A stretch of DNA of 64,000 bases from the NCBI RefSeq assembly GCF_004801255.1, contig NZ_CP036295.1:426001-490000 (forward strand), written 5' to 3'. A program made the translations under genes and the position numbers. Position 1 is the stretch's first letter; the number at the start of each line of letters is the position of its first letter. The stretch is from Desulfovibrio desulfuricans (lineage in GTDB: Bacteria > Desulfobacterota > Desulfovibrionia > Desulfovibrionales > Desulfovibrionaceae). A model generated the notes under the pieces. That model was not told the origin of the DNA. It did no database searches and saw nothing but the letters and a program-made list of their open reading frames with translations. Below are positions 34,039 to 43,173 of the stretch, in pieces.

Positions 34039-37038
34039 TTACCAGTCCAGCGTCCTTTTAAAGGCGCGGGCCAGGTCTTCCACCGGGGCGTTGACGATCG
34101 CGCTGTCGCCGGACTTCATGCTCAGCTGGCCGGTGCCGGTGACCGTGCCGATGCGGGCGCATATCTGCCACTGGCCCAGTGCGTCGAGTATCATGGCCAG
34201 GTCGGGCTTGAGGCTGACCACCAGTCGGCTGGCGCTTTCGCTGTACAGCAGTTCGGTCACGTTCATGGCGTCCAGGGCGGGCACTGCGTCGAGGTCAATT
34301 TCCGCGCCCAGGCGGCCGCCGATGCACATCTCGGCGATAGCTACGGCCAGACCGCCGTCAGAGCAGTCGTGGCAAGCCGAAAAGGCGCGCTGCCCCATGA
34401 GGGCGCTGACCGCGCGGTAGCGCAGCATGGCGTTGAATGCGTCCACATGGGGGACGCGACCGCCCTTGAGGCCCAGCTCGGTGGCGGCTTCGCTGCCCGC
34501 CATTTCGCGCCAGGTGCCGCCCAGCACGTAGATGGCGTCGCCGGGCTGCTTGAAGTCAGAGGTCTGGGTGGCAGTGACGTTGCGGATAACACCCATGATG
34601 GAGAACAATACCGTGGGCGGAATGGAAATACGCTCGCCGCCGCCGGTGTAGTCGTTTTTCATGGAGTCTTTGCCCGATATGCAGGGCACGCCAAAGGCCA
34701 GCGAGAACTGCTGCAGGGCGCGGCAGGCGCGTACCAGCTGGGCCAGTTTGTAACGGCCGTCGGGGTTGGAGGGGCTGACCACCGGGTCGCACCAGCAGAA
34801 GTTGTCCACGCCGGCAAGGGCGTCGGGATCCGCGCCCACGGCCACGGCGTTGCGGATGGCTTCGTCCATGGCGTTGGCCATCATCCAGTACGTGTCGTAA
34901 TCGCTGAACTTGGGGCAAATGCCGTGCGAAATCACAAGGCCTGCGTCCGATTCGAGCAGGGGGCGGATGACGCCCGCGTCTGCCGGGCCGTCGCGCTTGA
35001 CGCCCACAAGGGGCTTTATCACGCTGCCGCCGCGTACTTCGTGGTCGTACTGGCGGATGATGTATTCCTTGGAGCAGATGTTGAGCGTGCCAAGCATGCG
35101 CTGCAAAAAGGCGGTCTGGTCCACTGCCGCCACGTCAACGGCAATGTCGGTGGTCTCCGGGGCCTTCCATTCCGCATCCAGCTCAAGCTGGGGCACGCCG
35201 TCGTGCATGAAGTCCATGGGCATGGAGGCAATGACGCGGTCGTGGTAGCGCACCTCAAAGTAGCCGGTAGTGGTGAACTGGCCAAGGGCCGTGGCCTCCA
35301 CATCCATGCGGGCCGCAAGGGCCATGAATTCGTCGAGCTTTTCCTGGGGCACGGCCAGGGTCATGCGCTCCTGCGCTTCGGAGAGCAGAATTTCCCAGGG
35401 GCGCAGGCCGTCGTACTTCAGCGGGGCCTTGGCTATGTCGAGCACGCAGCCGCCCGTGTCTTCGGCCATTTCGCCCACGGAGGAGGAAAGACCGCCAGCG
35501 CCGTTGTCGGTGATGGCGTGGTACAGCCCCATGTCGCGGGCGCGCATGATAAAGTCGTACATCTTGCGCTGGGTGATGGGGTCGCCGATCTGCACGGCAG
35601 TGGCGGGCGAACCCTCGTGCAGCTCTTCAGAAGAGAAGGTCGCGCCGTGGATGCCGTCCTTGCCGATGCGGCCGCCGGTCATGACGATGTAGTCGCCCTC
35701 CTCGGCCTTCTTGAACCAGCCGGGGCGGCCGTGGATTTCGGCGGGGAGAATGCCCACCGTGCCGCAATACACCAGCGGCTTGCCGAGGTAGCGCTCGTCA
35801 AAAACAAGTGAACCGTTGACCGTGGGGATGCCCGACTTGTTGCCGCCGTGCTCCACGCCTTCGCGCACGCCTTCCAGCACGCGGCGGGGGTGCAGCAGGC
35901 GCGGGGGCAGGTTTTTGTCGTGGAAGGGCGAGGCAAAGCAGAACACGTCCGTATTGCACACGAGCTCCGCGCCCATGCCGGTGCCCATGGGGTCGCGGTT
36001 GACGCCCACGATGCCTGTAAGCGCGCCGCCGTAAGGGTCGAGCGCAGAGGGGCTGTTGTGGGTCTCAACCTTGATGCAGGCGTCGTAGCCGTTGATAAAG
36101 GCTATAACGCCCGCGTTGTCCTTGAAGACGGACTTGCAGTAGTCGTTTTCACCCATGCGTTCGCGCAGGGTGGCCGTGGCGTCGCGGATGCAGGTTTTGT
36201 AGAGGTTGTCCACAACCTCGGTATGGCCCGTGGCGGCGTCGGTATAGTTGATGCGCGAGGCAAAAATTTTGTGCTTGCAGTGCTCCGACCAGGTCTGGGC
36301 CAGCACTTCCATTTCCACATCCGTGGGGTCGGCGGGCAGGCCGAGGGTCTTGCGGCGGTCGGCTTCGTCGTGCGCGGTAAACTGCTCGCGGATGCTGTGC
36401 AGCTCCTTGAGGTTGAGCGCCCAGGTATTTTCGCGGCTGGCCTTGGTCAGGGACTCGTCGTCCATGGCCGAAAGGGCGATGGTGTCGACGGTTGCGTTGA
36501 CCTCGCCCGTAACCTTGGCGGCCTGAGCCTCAAAGCCCGGCCTGGCGTCCCATTCCTCACGGCTCTTGATGCGGTAGCGCTGAATGAGCGTGTTGCACAA
36601 AAGGTCGCGGGCCAGCATGTCCACCTGCTCGCGGGTCAGGGGCGCTGCCGTGTCGCTGCTGATGCGGTACTGCACCGCAGTGTACACGCGCAGGCTGTCG
36701 CGCGGAATGTCCAGCACCATGGCGGCGGTGTCGCGCGCTGTGCGGGCCTCGTTGTCGGTCACGCCGGGGCGAAAGCCCACTTCCACAAACCAGTCTGCCG
36801 CAGGGTCGAGCAGGGGCAGTGGTTCGAGCGAGGCCTCCTGCAGAATGGGGTCGTGCCAGATGCTTTCGTCCAGCAGACGGGCCACCTGCGCGGCATCAAG
36901 GCCGTCCACCGTAAAAACCTTGATCTGGCGGACGCCGGAAACAGAAATATTCAGCGCCTTGCGCAGGTGCTGGGCCGTCTTGCGGCCCTGGGTATCGTCA
37001 AGTCCGGCGCGGGGGCCGGTTTCCACCCTATAGAGCAT
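34039..37038 (-). CDS. purL: Phosphoribosylformylglycinamidine synthase, fused PurS-PurL type
   Basis: PurL makes formylglycinamidine ribonucleotide in purine synthesis. At 999 residues the protein is intermediate between the 740-residue small PurL and the 1290-residue fused enzyme. The first 190 residues (IKVFTVDGLDAAQVARLLDE, WFVEVGFRPGVTDNEARTAR) look like two PurS units, followed by TWSEHCKHKIFASRI, HNSPSALDPYGGALTGIVG and DNGAGGLSSSVGEMAEDTGG of PurL. It lacks the glutaminase domain, so a separate PurQ must supply ammonia. ATG 37038 has GAGGA nine bases before it; the ATG at 37047 does not. Confidence 0.93.
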   Translation of the reverse strand: MLYRVETGPRAGLDDTQGRKTAQHLRKALNISVSGVRQIKVFTVDGLDAAQVARLLDESIWHDPILQEASLEPLPLLDPAADWFVEVGFRPGVTDNEARTARDTAAMVLDIPRDSLRVYTAVQYRISSDTAAPLTREQVDMLARDLLCNTLIQRYRIKSREEWDARPGFEAQAAKVTGEVNATVDTIALSAMDDESLTKASRENTWALNLKELHSIREQFTAHDEADRRKTLGLPADPTDVEMEVLAQTWSEHCKHKIFASRINYTDAATGHTEVVDNLYKTCIRDATATLRERMGENDYCKSVFKDNAGVIAFINGYDACIKVETHNSPSALDPYGGALTGIVGVNRDPMGTGMGAELVCNTDVFCFASPFHDKNLPPRLLHPRRVLEGVREGVEHGGNKSGIPTVNGSLVFDERYLGKPLVYCGTVGILPAEIHGRPGWFKKAEEGDYIVMTGGRIGKDGIHGATFSSEELHEGSPATAVQIGDPITQRKMYDFIMRARDMGLYHAITDNGAGGLSSSVGEMAEDTGGCVLDIAKAPLKYDGLRPWEILLSEAQERMTLAVPQEKLDEFMALAARMDVEATALGQFTTTGYFEVRYHDRVIASMPMDFMHDGVPQLELDAEWKAPETTDIAVDVAAVDQTAFLQRMLGTLNICSKEYIIRQYDHEVRGGSVIKPLVGVKRDGPADAGVIRPLLESDAGLVISHGICPKFSDYDTYWMMANAMDEAIRNAVAVGADPDALAGVDNFCWCDPVVSPSNPDGRYKLAQLVRACRALQQFSLAFGVPCISGKDSMKNDYTGGGERISIPPTVLFSIMGVIRNVTATQTSDFKQPGDAIYVLGGTWREMAGSEAATELGLKGGRVPHVDAFNAMLRYRAVSALMGQRAFSACHDCSDGGLAVAIAEMCIGGRLGAEIDLDAVPALDAMNVTELLYSESASRLVVSLKPDLAMILDALGQWQICARIGTVTGTGQLSMKSGDSAIVNAPVEDLARAFKRTLDW

Positions 37039-37065
37039 GGTTTGCATTCCTCTTGGTTTGGCTGC

Positions 37066-38031
37066 TTACTTTTTTCTGTCGCGCACGTAGTCGGCCATCT
37101 GGCGCATAAGCTCGCGTTCGGGCCTGTCAGGCAGAGTTTCCAATGCCTGCCTGGCCGCGTCAAGAAATTCATCGGCCTGACGGCGCACGGCATTGTCATG
37201 GCCCGCCTGCCGGATACGCTCGGCAATGTCTGCGGCGTCGGCCTCCGTCATGAGCCCGGCGCAAAAGGCGGCGTCAAAGGCGCTGCGCTCCTCGGCAGTC
37301 AGGCTGTCGCGGTACAGGCGCAGGGGCGGCGTAAGCTTGCCCTCGCGCACGTCGCCGCCGGTGGGTTTGCCGGTGACGCTTTCGGGCGCAAAATCAAGGG
37401 CGTCGTCCACCATCTGAAAGGCCATGCCGAGATTTTCGCCGTAGGTGGCGGCAGCGGCTACAGAGGCGTCATCGGCCCCAGCAGCGAGAGCGCCCATTTC
37501 GCAGGCGGCGCGTATGAGCCAGGCAGTTTTGCCGCGCACCATTTCTTCGTAGTCGGCGCTGGTCGAATCCACGCGCCCCTGGGCCGCGATTTCAAGTATC
37601 TCGCCCGCAGCGGTGCGGCTGGTCGCTTCTGAAAAGCAGCGGGTCAGGCGGGTGTCGCCGTGGCTGGCTACCAGAGCGTTGGCCCCGGCCAGCAGGGCGT
37701 CGCCCGCAAGGATGACGCTCGAAACATCAAAAAGCGTATGCGCTGCGGGTTTGCCCCTGCGGCTTACGGCATTGTCGAGCACATCGTCGTGCAGCAGTGT
37801 GGCGGCGTGCAGCATTTCCAGCGTGATGGCCAGATCCTGTATGCCCTTGCGTTCGTTGCCCATGAGGCGCGACGTAAGCACAGTAAGCAGGGGGCGCAGG
37901 CGCTTGCCGCCCGCATCAAAAATATGGCGGGCTACAGGCCGCACCGGTTCCGGCAGGGTATCCACCGCCCGGTCCAGGGCGCGGTTGATGCCGGGCAGTT
38001 CAAGAGCCAGGCGTGCTTTCAGTTGGATCAT
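37066..38031 (-). CDS. ispB: Polyprenyl diphosphate synthase
   Basis: The enzyme extends farnesyl or geranylgeranyl diphosphate to make the menaquinone side chain. The 321-residue protein has both aspartate-rich motifs: LLHDDVLD near residue 80 and QMVDDALDFA near 208, together with GKRLRPLLTVLTSRLMG and the GKPTGGDVREGKLTPPL loop. Chain length cannot be read from the sequence. It lies seven bases after mqnB on the same strand, linking ring and side-chain synthesis. Confidence 0.9.
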   Translation of the reverse strand: MIQLKARLALELPGINRALDRAVDTLPEPVRPVARHIFDAGGKRLRPLLTVLTSRLMGNERKGIQDLAITLEMLHAATLLHDDVLDNAVSRRGKPAAHTLFDVSSVILAGDALLAGANALVASHGDTRLTRCFSEATSRTAAGEILEIAAQGRVDSTSADYEEMVRGKTAWLIRAACEMGALAAGADDASVAAAATYGENLGMAFQMVDDALDFAPESVTGKPTGGDVREGKLTPPLRLYRDSLTAEERSAFDAAFCAGLMTEADAADIAERIRQAGHDNAVRRQADEFLDAARQALETLPDRPERELMRQMADYVRDRKK

Positions 38032-38038
38032 ATGCTAC

Positions 38039-38776
38039 TCAGATAAGGTTAAGCGCGGGCAATACCCGCGTGAGCGCTGCCAGCGCACCGGGAAAATCCT
38101 TTTCATCATTGGCTCGGGGGCCGACCTTGTTGGAGACGCTGCGCACCCCGACGCACGGTACGCCCTCGCGGGCGCTGGCGTAAGCCACGGCAAAGCCTTC
38201 CATATTTTCCAGATCAGCGCCATAGCTGGCCCGCAGGTCGGCCGCTCTGGCAAAGCTGGCGCTGACCCCGGCCACCGTCAGCGATGTGCTGGGCAAAAAT
38301 ACATCGTCCCCATGGCGCGCGCCAAACTGCGCCAAAGCCTCCAGCCCCGCCAGAGGAATGCGGTCGCGCACGGCCGGGCCGTCTGGGGGCTGCCACTGCG
38401 GAAAGCCAAAAGCCTGAGCCGTTACCGAACGCCCGTCGTGCAGGCCGTATTCGGGCCAGATTTCTTCCCGCACATGGCACAGGGCCAGCAGGGGGCGCTG
38501 CGCCAGATCAAAGGCCCCGGCAAGCCCCGCGTTAAGCACTGCCGTAATGGGCGTACCTTCGGCCTTTGCCCGGCTGAGGGCAATACCCATGGCCAGGGCC
38601 GCGTTGACGGGCCCCACCCCGGTGATGCAGCACAGGGCCGCGCACTTGAGGCGCAGGGGCCACAGGGTCATCTCTGGCCAGCTTTTTGGCGCAGAAGCAG
38701 AAAAACATTCCGGGGCGAATCCGGGCACAAGGCCCGCCAGTTCCGGACCAGTGGCAGCGCAGAGCAGCAGGCTCAC
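38039..38776 (-). CDS. mqnB: Futalosine hydrolase
   Basis: MqnB hydrolyses futalosine to dehypoxanthine futalosine in the alternative menaquinone pathway. The protein has the nucleoside-phosphorylase-like motifs VGPVNAALAMGIAL, LNAGLAGAFDLAQRPLLALC, and ADLENMEGFAVAYASAREGV, where the glutamate binds ribose. I prefer the GTG at 38776 because GGAGGG lies ten bases upstream; an ATG at 38842 would add 22 residues but has no ribosome site. It is followed by the polyprenyl synthase gene. Confidence 0.88.
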   Translation of the reverse strand: MSLLLCAATGPELAGLVPGFAPECFSASAPKSWPEMTLWPLRLKCAALCCITGVGPVNAALAMGIALSRAKAEGTPITAVLNAGLAGAFDLAQRPLLALCHVREEIWPEYGLHDGRSVTAQAFGFPQWQPPDGPAVRDRIPLAGLEALAQFGARHGDDVFLPSTSLTVAGVSASFARAADLRASYGADLENMEGFAVAYASAREGVPCVGVRSVSNKVGPRANDEKDFPGALAALTRVLPALNLI

Positions 38777-38937
38777 AGGGCTTCGGCCCTCCAGCCGGCG
38801 CGGGCTTGCGGCAGCACTGACGCGGTACGTCCTACGGGCCATGTCTGGTCTGGCGTACCCTTGCCAATGTGCGGCGCCGTGCGAGCAGCCATGATTCGTT
38901 CCTTTACAAAACAGAGATTTTGCGTCACCAGAAGACC

Positions 38938-39135
38938 ATGAAATTTGACTACGCTCTTTTTTTGCGAGCTCTGGGGCTGGCCATCATTATCGAAGGCCTT
39001 TGCTGGACGCTGTTTCCCGGCGGGATGCGTCGAGCCCTGCTGCAATTGCTGCCCCAGCCGGAGAGTCGCCTCAGGGCCATAGGTCTGGTCGCGCTGGCCT
39101 TGGGGCTAGCCCTGGTTGCGCTGGCCAGCCGCTAA
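38938..39135 (+). CDS. DUF2065-like small membrane protein
   Basis: The 65-residue protein from ATG 38938 consists of two hydrophobic helices (ALFLRALGLAIIIEGLCWTLF and LRAIGLVALALGLALVALA) separated by PGGMRRALLQLLPQPESR, the pattern of the DUF2065 family of unknown function. The longer frame from 38869 adds a polar N-terminus without a ribosome site. It diverges from mqnB. Confidence 0.8.
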   Translation: MKFDYALFLRALGLAIIIEGLCWTLFPGGMRRALLQLLPQPESRLRAIGLVALALGLALVALASR

Positions 39136-39211
39136 CGCTTTCTATCCTTTTCGCCTTTTTAGCCGCGCCGTCGTTGCCCATGCTGGCGCATGAGGACGGG
39201 GGCGCTGTTTT

Positions 39212-39952
39212 TTAGCGCGCTTTTTCCCCCACATGCAGGCAGACAATGCCCGAGGTGAGCTTTTCGTGCCATGCGCGTTCAAAACCCGCCGTGCGCAGTT
39301 CTTTTTCAAGGCTGAGCGCGGAGGGAAACTTGCGGATGGTGTCGGCAAGGTATTCGTACGCGCCTGGGTCTTTTGAAAAAATCTTGCCTACCCTGGGCAG
39401 CAGGTGGTTGAGGTAGACGTTGTACAGCCCGCCCCAGATGCGCTCCTGCCCGGAACCGAATTCGAGTATGCAGGCCCTGCCGCCGGGGCGCAGGACGCGC
39501 AGCATTTCGGCAAAGGCCGCCTCGCGCGGCAAAATATTGCGTATGCCAAAGGCAATGGTGATGCAGTCGACAGAGGCGTCGGGCAGGGGCAGACGTTTGG
39601 CGTCGGCCGCCACAGGCAAGATGCTGCGGGCGTTGGCGTCCTTGAGTTTGCGGCTGCCGCGCACGAGCATGGGCGGGCAGAAATCCATGGCCGGAACAAT
39701 GGCCGAGGGATACCGGCGGCGGATGGCCAGCGAGACGTCAAGCGTGCCGGCGGCCAGATCAAGCACCCTGCCGGTATCCCCAAGGCGCACGTTTTGCGCC
39801 AGCACCTTGCGCCAGTACTGGTCAAGACCAAGACTGAGCATCCTGTTGAGCAGGTCGTAAAACGGCACAATGCGTCCAAACATGCCAGCCACGGCCGCAT
39901 CGTGCGCGGGCTTGACTGCTGGCTCGGAGGCGGAGTTGCGCGAAGGTTCCAC
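39212..39952 (-). CDS. menG: Demethylmenaquinone methyltransferase
   Basis: MenG/UbiE methylates demethylmenaquinone with S-adenosylmethionine as the last step to menaquinone. The protein has FGRIVPFYDLLNRMLSLGLD, VLDLAAGTLDVSLAI (SAM motif I, DLAAGT), DCITIAFGIRNILPREAAFA and LRPGGRACILEFG, all family signatures. I choose the GTG at 39952, two bases after the stop of the upstream small gene; longer starts would overlap that gene. It completes the menaquinone set with mqnB and the side-chain synthase. Confidence 0.92.
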   Translation of the reverse strand: MEPSRNSASEPAVKPAHDAAVAGMFGRIVPFYDLLNRMLSLGLDQYWRKVLAQNVRLGDTGRVLDLAAGTLDVSLAIRRRYPSAIVPAMDFCPPMLVRGSRKLKDANARSILPVAADAKRLPLPDASVDCITIAFGIRNILPREAAFAEMLRVLRPGGRACILEFGSGQERIWGGLYNVYLNHLLPRVGKIFSKDPGAYEYLADTIRKFPSALSLEKELRTAGFERAWHEKLTSGIVCLHVGEKAR

Positions 39953-39953
39953 G

Positions 39954-40124
39954 TTATTTTCCGCCCTTGTCCTGGTCGGCGTCCACGCCGATGGCGGCGC
40001 ACACGACCCTGTAGACCGAGGGAAACACCTCGGCAAAATTGCTGGGAGAAACCGTGCGCGTTTCAATAAACTTGGCGGTCAGTTCCTTGGCAACCTGCAA
40101 GGCTTCCTTGCGATCCTTATCCAT
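39954..40124 (-). CDS. Small conserved-looking protein upstream of menG
   Basis: From ATG 40124, preceded by GAGG, a 56-residue protein reads MDKDRKEALQVAKELTAKFI, then ETRTVSPSNFAEVFPSVYRV and a short acidic tail. It has no membrane helix or signal. It ends one base before the menG start, so the two are translated together. I do not recognise a family. Confidence 0.65.
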   Translation of the reverse strand: MDKDRKEALQVAKELTAKFIETRTVSPSNFAEVFPSVYRVVCAAIGVDADQDKGGK

Positions 40125-40410
40125 GTGAGCCTCAGCTTCCGGCCCGTACGGGCGCGGCAAAAATGAAAACCCGCCCCTTTGGGGAATGGCCTTGACCCAC
40201 AGCGGGTATTGCCTGGACGGGTTAAGAAACGGAAGCAACAGCCCCCGCCCCTTTTTTTAGTAGTAAGAATCGCAGGGCAGCGCCCGCGAAACCGCGCAAC
40301 AGCATATGCGTTCCGCCTGTCGTTGGCAAGGTCGACGTGCCTGGCCGCCTGACGCGCAGGGGCTTTCCAGACGGTTGCGGGCTGCGGCAGGGCGCGAAGG
40401 GCAGCGCCGT

Positions 40411-43173
40411 TTACTGGTCTTCGAGCAGACGGCCGATTTCTTCGCGCAGAATGCGTGCGGCCGCAGCAGCTGCCGCACGTTCAACCCTGTCGTTAAAGCG
40501 GGGTTCCAGAGCGTCAAGGCGGATTTCGAGCGCGTCTATGCGCGCCGTGGCGCTGCGTGCCGCAGTAATGACGGGCTGCAGCCGCTCGTCGACAATCGCC
40601 TGAACGTCGGCGGCATTTGATTGCGGGGCAGGCGCTGCCGCAGGCATGGCGGCCATGGCCTCGGTCACGGCCCTGCCGATACATTCAATGAGCCCCTGAT
40701 GCAGGGGATGCCCTTCCATAAACATGCCCTCCAGCTCCTGCCGGGGCAGGGCGGCTGCTGCCAGCTCGTGCGATGCTGCTATTTGCGACTCCAGCGCAGT
40801 CTCCAGCGCGATGATGCGCTCGCCAGCCTCTTGCAGCGCCCGCTCGCACTGCTCCACACGTTCGGCCAGCTTGCTGGCGGCTTCGGCGGCGTCGGCCGCG
40901 CGGCTGGAGGCGTCAAAAGCCTGGGCAAAGGCGTCAAGCGCGTGCGACGAGGCCTCCTTGGCCTGGGCCATGACCGTCTCGAGCGCTTCGGCGGAGGCCG
41001 CCGCAAGCGTGGCGTCAAGTACTGCCTGTGATTCCGCTTCGCTGGGGTCGGTCTCGTCCAGGGGGGCGGGCAAAAAGTCCGGCTGTTGCTCCGCCTGTCC
41101 GGCATTTTCAGTATCATCCGGCATGTCGTCCTGCGCAAGCATGACGGGCAGCGCTTCTGGCTGCGGCTCGGGCTGGGGGGCAGGCTGCGGCTCGGGCAAA
41201 ACGTCGGGCATAATGTCCTGCATGATTTCCGGGGACTGCTGGACGGCCACATCCTGAGGGGCGTCGGCAGGCAAGGGTTCGTCCTTTGCTGCTGCCTGCA
41301 GGGCGTTAAAGTCTGTGGTCAGCTCGGGAGCCTGCTCCTCCTGAGGCGCGGTTTGCGCCGGGTTTGCCAGCAGCATGTCCGGCTCCGCCTGCTCGGCCAC
41401 GGGGGCCTGCGCCTGCGCCTGCTCCTCATCCTGAACTGGCTGGGGCTGCTCCATGCCTGCGGGGGGCTGATCGCCGCTTACCGCTGCCAGCAGGCTGTCG
41501 AGGTCCACATTGAGGTCGTGCGGCGGCTCAAGCTCTGGAGCAGCAGCGGCCGGGGCCGTCGCTGCAGATTCCGGCTGCGGGGCGGGGGCGGCTGCATCCA
41601 GGCCAGCAGCGGCTGAGGCCAGCAGGCTGTCGAGATCGTCGTTGGAATATCCTGCTTCAGGCTGCGCTGACGCGGCAGCGGCAGCTTGGGGCGCGACCTG
41701 AGGCTGGGCTTCACCGGGGATGTCCTGCGGTTCTTCGGCTGCTGCGGCCAGCAGGCTGTCGATGTCAAAATCCATATCCGTCTTGGCGGCTGCGGCTGCG
41801 GCAGGCATGGGAGCCGGTTGGGGCACAGGCTCAGAAGACGGCTGCGGCGCTGGGGCGGCAACGTCGGGCTGCGGATTCGCATCCGGGGCGTTCTGCGTTT
41901 CTTCGGCTGCTGCGGCCAGCAGGCTGTCGATGTCAAAATCCATATTCGTCTTGGCGGCTGCAGCTGCGGCAGGCATGGGAGCCGGTTGGGGTGCAGGCTC
42001 AGAAGACGGCTGCGGCGCTGGGGCGGCAACGTCGGGCTGCGGATTCGCATCCGGGGCGTTTTGCGTTTCTTCGGCTGCTGCAGCAAGCAGGCTGTCGATG
42101 TCAAAATCCATATTCGTCTTGGCGGCTGCAGATGGGGCAGGTGCTGCGGCAGGCGCTGCGGCCTGAGGGGCCGCCTGGGAGGCCGTTTGCGTAGCGGCAG
42201 GCTTTGCGGCTGCAACCTCTGCCTGCGGCGCGGGCGTTGCCTCTGCCGGGGATTCTTCGGCGCTGCTCTGGAGGTCCTCAGCGGCTGCGGCCAGCAAACT
42301 GTCGATGTCAAAGTCCGTACCGGTCTTGGCGGCCGGAGCGGCAGCCGGAGCAGGGGCAGACATTGGGGCTGCTGCAGGGGCAGGAGCCGGAGCAGGGGCA
42401 GACATTGGGGCTGCTGCAGGGGCAGGAGCCGGAGCGGGGGCAGGCATTGGAGCAGCTGCAGGGGCGGGAGCGGGCGCGGTGGCCGCATCCACCCCGGTGG
42501 CCGCTGCGTGCAGCATGCTGTCCAGGGCATCACTGGAAAAAAGGGCGTTGTCTGCCGCTGCCTCGGCTGGGGCGGCTGGGGCGGCGGGGTGAGCCGCGTC
42601 AAGCAGATCGTCGATATGGCTTGAGCCGCCAGTGGGCAGGGGGCCAGCCACAGCGGCCAGCAACTCGTCCAGATCCGGCTCGCCATTTCCGGCAGGGGCC
42701 TGCCCTGCTGGCGCGTTAAAGTCGTTGAGCAGGGCGTCCACGGCCTGATCGGCGGTTTCCGGCTCGGCCGCTTCCGGCTCGCGCTCAGACGGTTGCGGAG
42801 GAATATCGAGAGAATTCAGCAGATTATCCACATCCCCCATGCCCGGCATGTTCAGCTGCTCGTTGGGGTCGATGGGGTGGTCCGTTTGCGTGGAAGGAGC
42901 GGAAAAATCGAGCGCAACGTCAGCTGGGTCTTCCTGTCCCTCGCTCTTGACGTCCATCTGGGCGAGCAGGTCGTCAATTTCGGCATCTGCGGGTTTTGAG
43001 CCATCGTTGAGACTGCGCAGGTGCTCCTGCAGCTTCTCCTGCTCCACCTCCGCCTCGGCGGCGTTGTGCAGGGGTTGCGCGGACGGGTCGTTTGCCGGAA
43101 CTTCGCCTTTTTCGATCAGTTCAGTGAGATCGATGATTTGTTCATCAGTTTCAGCGGTGTTCTTGGCAACCAT
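40411..43173 (-). CDS. 920-residue Ala/Pro-rich protein with repeated xDxLL motifs and C-terminal coiled coil
   Basis: No signal peptide or membrane helix is visible, so the protein is probably cytoplasmic. Residues 1-60 are acidic. From residue 64 a short motif recurs at least twelve times in disordered Ala/Pro/Glu linkers: EIDDLL (65-70), DVDNLL (114-119), AVDALL (144-149), DLDELL (167-172), HIDDLL (186-191), ALDSML (216-221), four DIDSLL copies, and two DLDSLL copies. The region after about residue 660 is a long coiled coil (ERVEQCERALQEAGERIIAL), ending in an alpha-helical tail ARILREEIGRLLEDQ. The motif resembles FliM and CheZ peptides that bind CheY. A FimV-like scaffold is the alternative. 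GAGGTGG precedes the ATG. Function unknown. Confidence 0.85.
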   Translation of the reverse strand: MVAKNTAETDEQIIDLTELIEKGEVPANDPSAQPLHNAAEAEVEQEKLQEHLRSLNDGSKPADAEIDDLLAQMDVKSEGQEDPADVALDFSAPSTQTDHPIDPNEQLNMPGMGDVDNLLNSLDIPPQPSEREPEAAEPETADQAVDALLNDFNAPAGQAPAGNGEPDLDELLAAVAGPLPTGGSSHIDDLLDAAHPAAPAAPAEAAADNALFSSDALDSMLHAAATGVDAATAPAPAPAAAPMPAPAPAPAPAAAPMSAPAPAPAPAAAPMSAPAPAAAPAAKTGTDFDIDSLLAAAAEDLQSSAEESPAEATPAPQAEVAAAKPAATQTASQAAPQAAAPAAAPAPSAAAKTNMDFDIDSLLAAAAEETQNAPDANPQPDVAAPAPQPSSEPAPQPAPMPAAAAAAKTNMDFDIDSLLAAAAEETQNAPDANPQPDVAAPAPQPSSEPVPQPAPMPAAAAAAKTDMDFDIDSLLAAAAEEPQDIPGEAQPQVAPQAAAAASAQPEAGYSNDDLDSLLASAAAGLDAAAPAPQPESAATAPAAAAPELEPPHDLNVDLDSLLAAVSGDQPPAGMEQPQPVQDEEQAQAQAPVAEQAEPDMLLANPAQTAPQEEQAPELTTDFNALQAAAKDEPLPADAPQDVAVQQSPEIMQDIMPDVLPEPQPAPQPEPQPEALPVMLAQDDMPDDTENAGQAEQQPDFLPAPLDETDPSEAESQAVLDATLAAASAEALETVMAQAKEASSHALDAFAQAFDASSRAADAAEAASKLAERVEQCERALQEAGERIIALETALESQIAASHELAAAALPRQELEGMFMEGHPLHQGLIECIGRAVTEAMAAMPAAAPAPQSNAADVQAIVDERLQPVITAARSATARIDALEIRLDALEPRFNDRVERAAAAAAARILREEIGRLLEDQ
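41733..42120. repeat. 168-bp in-frame tandem repeat within the 920-residue protein gene
   Basis: The string CTTCGGCTGC begins at 41733, 41901 and 42069, exactly 168 bases apart, and the intervening sequence is nearly identical. Each unit encodes 56 residues containing one DFDIDSLLAAAAEE motif and a Pro/Ala linker (APQPSSEPAPQPAPMPAA). About 2.3 copies are present. High identity suggests recent duplication. Confidence 0.92.
42359..42484. repeat. 42-bp tandem repeat encoding an Ala/Pro linker
   Basis: GACATTGGGGCTGCTGCAGG begins at 42359 and again at 42401, and a variant starts at 42443, a 42-base period. Each unit encodes the 14 residues APAPAPAPAAAPMS or a near variant. It lies next to the 168-bp repeat in the same gene. 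Confidence 0.85.

Noticed and set aside
34039..37038. Long plus-strand frames opposite purL, such as 35848-37632
   Set aside because: They are antisense shadows caused by high GC codon bias, with no ribosome sites or recognisable domains, and the minus strand encodes a complete PurL.
41733..42484. CRISPR-like array
   Set aside because: The periodic units are contiguous, in frame within a long protein gene, and have no unique spacers; they are coding repeats.
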